Shown here: positions 11,901 through 23,900 of the stretch, in pieces
Layout: every line of letters starts with the position of its first letter
How positions within the stretch are numbered: the stretch's first letter is position 1
NCBI GenBank assembly: GCA_031213475.1
Contig: JARUPZ010000014.1
Location: 1,178,001-1,242,000 of the forward strand
Direction: 5' to 3'
Length of the DNA: 64,000 nucleotides
Source of the DNA: Nereocystis luetkeana
Lineage: Eukaryota > Sar > Phaeophyceae > Laminariales > Laminariaceae
Program-made: the position numbers and the translations under genes
The notes under the pieces: generated by a model
Databases searched by the model: none
The model's input: the letters and a program-made list of their open reading frames with translations, nothing else
Told to the model about the DNA's origin: nothing

Positions 11901-14900
11901 CTGTTTTTTGCTTGTGCCGTTTCGTCCAAGTTTTCTCGACGGTTCCTATTTGTGCCGTTTTCTTCCAGGTTATCGACGGTTTTTGCTTGGAGCGTTTTGT
12001 CCAAATGTTCGCCAGTTTCGATGCTTTATGCTTGTGTCGTTTTGTTCGGACAGTTTTGACTGTTTCTGCTAGTGCCGGTTTTGGTCTAAGGTTTCGACGT
12101 TTTTTTTTCTTGTGCCGTTTTTGGTCTTAAGTTTTCGACGTTTTTTTCTTCTTGTGCCGTTTCGTCCATGTTCCCCTCGGCTTCGGCGGCTTCTGCTTGT
12201 GCCATTTCGTCCAAGGTTTCGACGGTTTCAGGATCATCTTCGTCGAAGTCGAAGTCGTCTCCGAACAGGATGACGGGTGCGTTTGGGCAGAGGTTTGCGC
12301 CCGATCCTGGCTATGTGGACGTGGACACGAGGGTATCGAGGGAGTCGTACGAGGCGGCGAGGATGGCTGCCGGGGCGGTGATCTTAGCGGTGAGACGGGA
12401 CGGTCGTGTTGTCAGGCGAAAGCGGGCGGGGAAGGGAAGGGAAGGGAAGGGAAGGGGGGAGTTTTATTTTTTTATCATCACTGTTGCTTTCCAGCTCAAC
12501 CAGTGGAAGGTTTTGTACCCTCATCGGCATTTTTGACAAATTTTGGTCACAGGTGTCTTTCCTTCTCCTCCCCGGTACTTGCCTTCATTTCTATCGCGAT
12601 GTTGACCGCACCCCAGGTGGATCGGGTGGTCGGGGGCAAGAACCAAAACGCCTTCGTGGCGGTGAGACCCCCAGGGCATCACGCCGGACCATCGTGAGTA
12701 AACTCCCTCCCTCCCTCCCGCACACCCGCCTGTGTTGTTTCCGTCATTTTTTCTCCAGAAAATAATCAATTGGTGCGGACTTTTTCCAACTTAAATTCGT
12801 GATTCGAAGGGAGTTTTGTCTGATTCCTGCTATTAATGGTAGTTTTGACAGTGAATAGTATACCTATGTAGTACACATGTTGCGGTATTTATAGCTATTC
12901 GCTAACTCTGATTCCTCATTCCGAGTTAGTTTGTCCAATTCCAAGTTGTTTTGTGACCGAAATGTACAAAGCAGTGCGGTACCATATAAGGTACAAGGTG
13001 TTTTGCCATTTTATAAGGTACAAGGTGTTTGCCCTTACCAGCAAGGAGTTTGTTATGGATTCCCCTGGGTTTCATAACCGATCGGTATTTGTTATTTTTA
13101 CCCTCGACTTAGGGGCGTTATTTTCGAACAAGTCCTTTTTACTGATTATCCTCTTTTTCTTGAAACACAAAGAACGCGAGAAAAAAGAAGAAATATTTTC
13201 TGACTCGGTAAATTTTTTATAGTGGGCGAAAAATGAGGAACGCCTACGTTTCTTCCCTAAACACAACGAGGGAAGAAACGCAAGAAAATCAAGAAAAAGA
13301 AAACGTTCAGAAAATCAGGAAATTTAGGTCCAAATCACTCTTCGATAATTGCTGCCCTCAAAGTTGGATCGGTTGTGCAGTATCACTATTATAGCAACCC
13401 TGAAACACAAACCGACTCTGTTTTCACCGCGTGGGACAATCGGATCTCGCTTGGAAAATTCTCTTGAGGAGATTTCTTGCGGAATTTTCCTGAAGACATC
13501 TGTTGTTCTTTCCCCCCTCCCCGTCTATGGTCATACGACTACGGCCATGCATGAGATCGAGTACATCTCTCCTATCGAGTACACCCCCCCGTTGAACAAT
13601 CCGATCTCGTCTGGAATGTTACTCTTGTGGAATTTTCTGGCGGAATTTTTTGCAGGGGGTCTGTTCCTTCTGCGTCGTTCTGGAAGAATCCCGGGATGAA
13701 CAGCAGCGGGTTCTGCCTTCTCAATAATGCCGCGATCGGTGCCGCCTACGCTAGGTGCAGGTGCGTCAGCAAATGAAAGGCCAAACGTACTGGGTACGAA
13801 ATATATGTTAGACCGAATGAACGAAACCGAAGTGTGGACCCCTTTTCCCCTAGATGGGACCGCCTCGTTTTTAACAAATTGAGGGTAGCCAAGGTCTGTC
13901 ACTCCTCACCACCATCACACTATGACACTATGAATAGAGATTACCCTATCCTGGGCGCCCGCCCAACAAGAACGAGAACCGGTAGAAACGAGCGAGGGAC
14001 ACAGAGAAGGATTAGGTGAGAGGGGTTCGGGAGTGAGTGAGGGTTTATCGTTGAGGTTCAGGGTTTCGGGTTTTCCCATCGATTACATGGCGTTGTTCTT
14101 CTTTAGTTTTTGTTTTTGTCGCCTGTGCTGCTGGCGTCCGTGTGTGAATGTGACGGGTGGTTTTGTGCCCCGGGTAGAAGTGGGCGTGCAGTCGGTACAC
14201 ATGACGTTGGACTATTAATACCAGGGCATCAAAGCTCATGCAGGCTGCAGGCACACCCCAGCCTCTCGTAGCGTAAGGCGCGCACTTATGCTAGAAGAGA
14301 GACTACTACTGCTGTGATATTCGAGGATGTTCGATCCAAGTCGTCGGACTGTAATAAGATGCATTGTCGGGGGAAAAAATAAACATTTTGGAGGATCATG
14401 CCTGGTAGTAAATAGGACCAAATATTATTAGTAAAAATAGCTATATACCTTGTACATATTTGTGTACCGCAGGTCCTATTTACTATCTTCCCCGCACTAT
14501 TAATATCAAGCCGAAGATTGTTGTTGCTGTACGCAGGAGTTCCTAGTTTTTTTTAGGAAACGAGTACCTGGTAGGTAGTTTTTTGTTTTGTCGGTTCTCG
14601 TCTGGACGGCGCCGTATGATACAAAACTCTGTCCTAAACTTTAAGCACCGTTTAGGGTGTTGACTCCTGCGGTAGTAGCCAAAAGGTCTCCACGTTTCTC
14701 CGGACAGCGGCATTTTTTCGATACCAGGTACCTCTCACGTATAATATACCTGTCTGGCCTGGAATATAGTCAACGTTTGGACCCTGATATGCTTATCGAA
14801 CAGGGATTACATCGCCGACCAGTGTGGTACTTGTTGTGAACCCTGGTGAGACTTGCTTTTTCGTCAGATCTCTTCCAATAATTGAATTAATTCCTGCACG

Positions 14901-17900
14901 ATAGACTTTTTGCATTGGGTTCTGATTCTATTTTTTGAAGTCTGGTTCCTCCTTGTTTTTGGGAGTGCTTCTATTAATAATGATCATCATGCTGCGCACT
15001 TGATTGTAAGAGAGGCAAATCTTTTACACCGGTAGCGCTTCTTTTTTTGTGTGTTGGGACCGGTCGTCGATGGGAAGGTACGGGAGATCGGGCGAGGTGT
15101 CTCGAGTGGCCATCGTGGACATCGACATACACCACGGCAACGGGACCGAGGAGATTGTCAGGTGCGACCCAATCAATTTTCGCGTGTGCTTTCCCAAAAA
15201 TTCTCCCGGCGTGAAGGTCTATATTTTGTGTGTTTTATTTGTTTGTTGATTTTTGTTTCCTCCGACAATGTACCGTACATGTTGCCAGTCCGACTTTTTT
15301 CTGCTGACAGTGTACCACTCATGGTGTCTGTCAATACAAGGAACGCTTGGTATTCATATTGATGTCAAAACAGTCCTTATATTGCTGTCCAGACCGCCAC
15401 GACAATTCTAGGTTCTTGTTTTATCGTAACTGCGGAAACGTCAGCAACTGCTGTGATATCGAGACATTTTCTCGATACAAAGTACTCGTGTTTTGTGCGA
15501 CCTGTTTGGTGTGTGTGCGTTTTTTCGTCGGGGTGGGCAGAGGGCTTTACTTCCCACACCTTGCCCGGAGGGAAGGGGTCTATGATGCACCATGGCAGTC
15601 CTGGTGTTTTTTGGGATGGTGATAACGTTTCATCAGCTTTGAAATTGATATCTATTGCGATATCTCGTCTTAGCTCGCTGCGTATGTATGTCAATGACGT
15701 TTTTCGATTTACCGATGCACCATGGCAGTCTTGGTGTTTTTTGGGATAGTGACAACGATACATCAGCCTTGAGTTTGATAAAAAAAATATTGCGGTACCT
15801 CGTCTTAGCACGCTGCGTATCTATGTCAATAACGTTTTTCGATTTACCCGCCCCCCAAAAAATACCATGGCCAAGCAGTTTTAAAGTGCAAGCCGTTTTT
15901 TTTTCTACCCACGGACACTTTGTTTTCTGTTTCAATTTCATTGGAACTGTTCCAAGTCAGGTGTATGTTCGACCAAATCGGAAAGCACCCCCGTTTCTGC
16001 TTTGTAGCTTTTTTGTATTTTTTTCAACGGTGGTTTTGACGAATCAGTAGTATGAATCCTGTGTTTTACGTTGTTTCGGTCGGCTACAATCTGTCACGTT
16101 TTTCGTTTTTGTATTCTATTCTTAGTTTTCCGCCCAGCCTCTGCTTTCGGCCGATTGGTCTTATTCCCCCTTAAGCAAAACTTTTAAATGGGGCTGGTAT
16201 GTAATATATGGGAACAACGTAGTGAGCGCCCATGTCTTGGAGGTGTCTCTATTAGGAGTAGGACCGGTGCTCCGTCTCAAAAGGGATCCGTGATCAATGG
16301 TCAATTCACGAAGGCAAGCAAAATATTATTACGCCCCCCCCCCCCCCTCCGATTAGTTCGACGCTGTCATCCAGTGCAAAGAAGTCCGCGTCACAAGCGG
16401 TTCTTACTGTAGTATAGGATGCAGCCCACCCTTCATGCGACTCGCCCAACACCCCACGGCGCTTCGCGCTTGGTGCAAGCAATGTCTGCCTGGTCGGTGA
16501 AAACCCGACGTGCCCCGTCCCGGCATTGTAGGGATGCGAGGGTCTATGGCCATACGACTACGGCCATGCACGATAATGAGTACCCCCCGCCCCCCTTCCC
16601 CTCCTGTGTCTTGATGGTGTGTCACCCACTAGAGAGCACAGCTTACCTGATGCCAATTATTCGGAAACCCAAAAACCGATGTGTTGCTGGTCAAGTAGCG
16701 ATGCTTTATTGGTTCAGGGTTATGATTCGGGTTTGTCTGCGCTATTTCGTTCGCGGGGGTCCCCCGACCACTTTCAATGTCGACTACCAGGTATAGTAGT
16801 GCCGGTCCCTCGTCAATGCCGGTATGCGCCAGTCCAAAACGCCGGCACTATAGCGGCCACCGGCATTATTTTGCACACTGTCACACGGGGGGTGATTCCT
16901 TCTGCCCCGAACGATTTCACCTGCATTCTATCGGGCATCGGCATTATTTACCAGGTAACCGGCATTGTAGAGGAACCCCTACGGCACCTACTAGTCTACC
17001 CTCGTGTCATCATGAGAGAAATGCCATGGTGAAAAGGTGTCAGTAGCTACAAGCAGCGCTGTTGCGGCGGAGCATATCACTACTTACTACTATTACGGGG
17101 GGGCATAGTTAATAGGACCAAATATTGTTAGTAAAAATGGTTAAATATATACCAGGTAGGTTCTTATGTATACCATAGGTCCTGTTAACTATGGTCCACC
17201 GTAATAATGGTACTACAAGTACTATTAAGGGGGACCATAGTAAATAGGACCAAATATGGTTAGTAAAAATAGGTAAATATATAGGTTTTGCGTGTACCAT
17301 GGGTCCTATTTACTATGGTTCCCCGTAATATTAATAGTACTAATCAGAACCTAGTATGGTGTATGGTCATAGGGGGATATGATACCTTTTGGGGGGGGGG
17401 TCCATCGTGGATTATGATTACTATGTATTACCATGTATTACTATGTATTACGATGTATTACGATGTTCACCATTGCCGCTCGTAATCGCTGCTGTTAATA
17501 GCAGGGCAACTACGGTGCTGTAGTGCCTATTACGGGATGACTGTTCTTAGGCACTGCCTACCAGGGGGACGCCCTTGAGAGACTTGGATGTAAACGTGAC
17601 GTTCTCTCTATTAATACTATTAATACGAGAAACAGTACTATTACGGGGGGCCATAGTTAACAGGACCTATGGTACACATAAAAACCTACCAGGTATATGT
17701 TTAACCATTTTTACTAACAATATTTGGTCCTGTTAACTATGGTCCCCCGTAATATCTCTCTGACCGAAAGTATAATCTCCGTTTGATATTCATATGAGAG
17801 GCGAAATGGTGCTTATAATACCGGTCAGAGTGGTATTTCCGCACATCGGATAGATATATCATGTACAGATAGATCGTCTACAGATATATCATACCGGTAT

Positions 17901-20900
17901 ACAGATAGATCATCCTATTACGGGGGACCATAGTTAATAGGACCAAATATTCTTAGTAAAAATGGTGAAATATATAGTTTTTTATGTATACCATAGGTCC
18001 TATTAACTATGGTCCCCCGTAATAGTATACCGTTCTGAGGTGATGTGCGGGATCTGTGTACTGCAGTACAGGTCCCACCCGAATAGATGTCCTACGAAGA
18101 TGATGCAGATTGTATGACACCCACCGGGGCGAAACATGAGCTAACTGGAAGTGATCAGGAATGGATATATCTGCGTTGAAAACATCCAGGTCATGGAGTG
18201 GGAATGATCTGTGGATGATTTATCTGATGTGTCCCAGGTGTGTGAACTTGTGTAGCCCCTCGCTAATATGAATATCATAGGTGTCTGCAGCCGGTGACGA
18301 CTCGGCTTCCGCTACCCCCCAGCTGGCCCCCTGTGACCAAGACCATGTATAAGCCTTGGTTAGACCAAGGAGACGCCGACAACGTCTTCTTTGGCTCCGT
18401 CAGCCTCCAGGACAAGGATTCCTTCTACCCGGCCTCAGGTGACGTTATTTTAGTCGTCTGCACTGCTGTCACGTATTCGTATTTTACGTTTTTTTGTGTT
18501 TTAACTCTGTTTTTTTTTTTTCTTCTTCTTTTAGCCTCTGTTTTCGGCCGATTGGTACGTACTATCACCGCACCTGCTCCTCTCGAGGGTCAGGTCGGGT
18601 CAACATGCTTACCCGCCCGAGGTAAAAGATGATAGAATTGTAGCAATACCAAGAGCAGCATGTTCTGCTGCTGCAACGGGGGCGATGGTTTAAATGATCA
18701 CACGACACGTATTTGAACTGTATGTGAATGTGGAAGTGTGGTGGCCTTAATTAACCCTTGTAGGACTGCAGTCCCGTTTTGGGGAAAAAACAGTCAAATT
18801 CTAAGTAGTTTGTACCCCAAACGGGACTGCGATCCCAAAAGGGAAAACTTGATTTTTATTGGCCGGAAGGTTTCATATCCCTGGTATATAATATGTAGGT
18901 GAATCTGTGTTATTTATACACGGTCCCGCATCATGATCTGATGGATCTGCATGGTATTTATGTACCTCCCAACCCACTGATCTGTACGATCTAAATGAGG
19001 CAGATCATGATATGCTACACAGCTCAGACAGATGAGCTGTTACACCTACATATCATTCCTACAGTTCATTATGTAGATATTTCGAGTAAGATCTGTTCCC
19101 GACCTTGTATGATGGACTGCTGTAGCTCATGTTGCCTAGTGGGACCCGCAGGGTCCGCATGATCTTTTACGGGGGACCATAGTCAATAGGACCTACACAC
19201 AAAAACCTATACATTTCCCTATTTTTACTACCAATATTTAGTCCTATTTACTATGGTCCCTCGTAATAGCATCCTGGGTTGGATATGTACTACGTATGCA
19301 GATCCCTCAGAACCTTTCACAGTGGCAGGTGAGGAACTACTGTACAGTAGATGATCTAGGTCATGATCTATCTGATCTGTCAGAGGTGTGGAAGGTTGGA
19401 TATTATGGCAGTATTATATATATAGTAAGAGAAACTGGAATGCGTGTTGCCGTCTAGGGGTGTACATACACAGCAACTACTTTTGCCTTCTGAGGGTCCT
19501 TACTTGAACTCGATAGTACTAGTATCACAACATATGAGTACGTCACCCAAAAACCGATTTTTAGAAAAGGTATACCTGCTAAACCCGATAAACAACCCGA
19601 AAGCCTACTTACACTGATACTAGTAATAGTAGGTATATCACGATGTATATTGCTACAACGGTATTGGGTCGACCCTTTGAGGACTGCAGTCCCGTTTTGA
19701 GAACGAACTACTTATTGTTTGAGTGGTTTGTCGCCCCCACGGGACTGCATCCCCGACAATCGTAAAAGGCTTAAGGGGCCTATGAAAAGCCAAGTCACAA
19801 AATATTTCGGCGAAAAAAGTGCTCTGACGTGAGGTATTCCTGTCGTTTTTTTGGTGGTGTTTTTTTTTTGGTGTTGGTGAGGTTGTTGGTGATGGTGGTG
19901 GTGGTGGTGGTGGTGATGGTGATGGCGGTGGTTGTGTTGAGAGGTGTTGGTGTTGGTGTTGCCTTTTTCGTTGTTTGTGGCGGTCTTGGTAGTTGGTGTC
20001 GCTGCTGATGGCGATATTGTTGTCGTGGTTGCTGTTCTTAATAGATGAACAACAACAAAAAAAAAATACCCGTCTGTAAAAGTTCCACTCCCCTCTTCTG
20101 CCTCCCTGGCGATGACGTTAATTTTTTGCAGTACCTTTATCAGTTCGCACATTGCTGGAACTCCTCTTTGAGAACCGCTCTGCGTTTTTGTTGAGGCACG
20201 CCATCCACAGCCACGACTATTTTTGGTAGTGGATGTTCTCACGCTGACATTGTCGCCATCGTCGCCATGGTCTACATACCTGGTACAGTGTTTCGTGGTC
20301 ACAGGTGGTCACAAGAGGGGCTCCAACAATTCCGGAGTGAAAAAAAAAGCAAACAGAGAACAAAACTAAATCACCCTGAGGTAAATCACACCCAGCAAAC
20401 AAACAAAACGATATCAAAATCGGCGTATGAATATCTCCCCCTCCCCCCTCCTCCTCCCTCCCCCCCCCACCCCCCGATCCCCTCCCGCCTGTCCCTCGAT
20501 ACAATATAAAAAACGCCAGGAACGGAAGAGGAGCACTTCGATTCCAACGACAATATCGTCAACGTGTCTCTGTCTGCTCTGGGGCCGCCACCGGGGGAGG
20601 AGGGGTGAGATGCGCCGTGTCATGTCTTTTTCGGTGGGGTTGCCGCTCTTTTCCCTCATCCTAGCCGCTCTCTCCTCCCTTTTGCTTTCGTTGGCGTGCT
20701 TTTTCCTTTGTTTTAGCTGCCTTGTTTCCTTTTCGCGTGACATTAGCTGGTGCCCTTATTGCTTACTTTCGCTCGCTCTTTCCCTTGTCTTCGCTGTCAT
20801 TTTGCCCATCTTCTTTGCCCCTTTTGCTTATCCTACCTGCCATTTTGCCTGTCTTATCTGCCCCTTCCCTTTTCCTAGCTGCCGTTTTGACTATATTACT

Positions 20901-23900
20901 GCCCCTTTTCCTTATCCTAGTTGCCATTTTGATTATATTGCTGACATTTTACATGTCTTGTTTGCCCTTGTCGTAGATGCCATGTTGTCAATATTATTTT
21001 CCCCGGCCCTTATCCTAGCTGTTCTTTTTCTCGCCTTGGCTTCCTCGTTCCTCATGTTAGCTTCCTTTTCCTGTTGACTCATTCTGCGATAGAGGGAGTG
21101 TAGGGAGTGCCTGCGTGCTGTTTCTCAGCTGCCTCATATGAGCTCCTATGAGGAGCTCTAAAACACACCCAAGAGCAGAGGTGTGCTGCTGTCCCAGTGT
21201 TATGAACCGAAAATCGAAAGTTGTGTTTTTTTAATCGGTTTTTGCCGACCGAACCCGACCTTTTTGGGCCTTTTTTTTCGGTTGAAAAAAAAACACCGAA
21301 ACCGGAAACCGCCTCTTTTTTTTCGGTCAAGTTTCGCCCGCATCCCCTGCACCGAAAGCACCTATGGTTCGTATTTGTATGGAAACCCTGTTGCTTATGT
21401 GGACATCCCTAGCCCACGTCCCTTACCCTAACCGACCGACGTTTTTGAACAAGCAAGGAAAAGTCGACCGAGACATTTCGACTTTTGTCAACGAACAACG
21501 CACGACAAACCACGCACGCGCTAGTCGGAGACGTTGACGCAGAAAAACTCCGCAAACCCCTATGCAGCTACAGCACTGTCAATGTACAAAAAAATAGAAG
21601 ACACGGGTCCTGCACAGCATCTCACAACGACAGGTTGAGTTTTTTCGAGCCGATAAACGGAGCTTTTCTTGCCATAAAGGGGCGGTGGCTTACCAAGCAA
21701 AAGGTATCAGGCGGGGAGATGATTGTACATGCAGGGACACGCGGCGACATAAGAAGTAAAACACTTTACGCCCACTACCGTAAAAAAGTAACGTCTGTAG
21801 CCATGAGAAAGGCAGGGATCTGCGGCGACAGGAAAAATAAACAACCTATCATAGGCTACCTAGTCAACTGTCAACAGCAAGCAGTCAGTGTCTTTTTGTG
21901 GGCGAACTCAAAGCCCTAGTTTTTGCTTATTCTTCGCTGCGCTCCTTACCGTCAGTTGGGGCCGTATGCTGTACACGCCAAGACTCGATTCATTTCCTTT
22001 GGCCTCCTCAAAGGCACCCTACTGCGCACCTGGGGCAGATCAGATATATCATCTACAGTTCACGATCTAGATCATCCAGCGCAGATGTAGTCCTGATCTG
22101 TATGGTACTACTGTAGCTCATATTGCCGGATGGAAGTCGTGTACCATGCACGATCTACTGTAGCACAGCTTGCTAGGATACGTCTGTACTACGTACGCAG
22201 GTCCTGCGCAACAACTCATGGCGTCAAGTCAGGATTTACGTATTACGGGGGAATATAGTTAACAGGACCTATGGTGTACATAAAAACCTACCAGTATATG
22301 TTTAACCATTTTTACTAACAATATTTGGTCCTGTTAACTATGGCCCCCCGTAATAGATGATCTATCAATAGGTAACGTTCTGTAGATCGTCATCTGTCCT
22401 ATTTCCTATGTGTGAAACTGTTTGACGGTTCGGCTTTGACGTGAACGTTCCTCTTTGTTCTGCGGAAAATCCCAGGAAAAAGCGAGCGCTGACGAAGACG
22501 AAGCTGACGGAGTACGTCAACAAAGCCGGCTCCGAGTTCAAGCAGAAGTGCCAAAGGGTACGGTCTGCCGTGGACGTCCGTATTCTGTCCTTTCTCGCTT
22601 TTTGCGCTTCTGTTGAAACATAATACGTCCACTCTTACACTTCATTTTTTCTTCTATTTTCTTTTTTTTCCGCTTCCTTTTGTTGTCCTTCTTTTTGTCC
22701 GCTTGGGTTTTTTTCTTTCATTAGGTGCCTTTTTTTTCGCGGATTACAAGAGGACTGTGTAGTTTTTTTTGTTTGCTCATCTTCCACAATGCGGTTGCAG
22801 TGAATACTGTATGTTTGATTTTAAACTCTATCCCTCTACCCCGGCGGGAGTTTTTTAAACTCTCACGGATCGGGTCGGGTCGGGCCACCCTTTTCCGACC
22901 TGACCCTCGAGGTGTGGCCCGACCCTTGAACAGCCCTGCCAATGTTATCGCCCGTCACCCGCCGAACTATGAGAACAGTGACGTAACCGATTGGGGACTG
23001 CGGTACCGTTTTACGGACAAAATACTCAAATTCTAAGTAGTTTGTTCCCGAAACGGGACTGCGTCGCTACTGTCTTAAGTCGCTACCCAACTATTAATAA
23101 TAGTTGGCCTTGATGCTAGCCAACCTATATAGCAGTTTCCGTGTCGTGCCAACCATTTCACGTAGCGCGTTCGGCTGTCTGTGTGTGCGTGTGTGTGTTT
23201 TTTTTTCTGTTTCGCGGCAGACGCTTCTTGCCAGGCTCAAGGACTTCAGCCCGGACCTACTCATCATTTCTGCTGGTAAGGTTCTTGGACACACACTACA
23301 CTAGTGTTGAATATCGTATCGACAGTTCCAATGCATTCATGTATAAAATGGTGAGTATTCGATGTGTCGAAACAGCAACATAAAACGTATTTCAAAGTGT
23401 TTTTTTTTTGCCCTCCATTCCCTGGCATCCGCACATTGTTTTTGCTGATACTGGACGGTTTTTCCTTGTGTACAATAATCGGGCATCGAAACAACAGTAT
23501 CGATTTGATTTTTCGTTTGTCGGCGCGTACCGTATGGAGCCCGGTTCTCATTGGGCGATACGTCGCAATCACTGGTGTAGTTGCTAGATACCTGGTATGT
23601 GGACAAATGCTGTCATGTTCGTCTCTTTTCGTTTCCGACGTCTCAAAAAGGTCAAGACTTGTCACGCATTTATTTCCTCGGAAAATGTATATAGTTGGGG
23701 GGTCAGGGCCGGTGCATGTAGACGCTGACTCTATCTCAAGAGGCCCGAAAAAGATGTCGAAAAGGTCCGACAAAACAACGAAGAGGCCCTGGTACATTTT
23801 GAAGGGTCCCCAGAGCTTTGCCGAGGAGGTCCGAGAAAATTGCCCAAGAGGCCCAAAAAGTCTGCCGAAGAGGCCTGAGAAAATTTGGCCCAAAATATCT

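Noticed and set aside
15560-15600. Plus-strand fragment GGKGSMMHHGSPGVFWDGD resembling an enzyme loop in HDAC intron 9
   Set aside because: It belongs to a 132-bp tandem repeat, interrupts no alignment of the HDAC domain, and has no matching splice phases.
17092-18023. Cluster of strong palindromes as terminators or a replication origin
   Set aside because: They are four copies of one MITE family with TA flanks.
20427-21077. 216-codon plus-strand hydrophobic frame suggesting a membrane protein
   Set aside because: It crosses HDAC exon 11 in another frame and then reads a degenerate 30-bp TTTTGCCTTATCCTAGC-type repeat. The hydrophobicity comes from T-rich repeat DNA.
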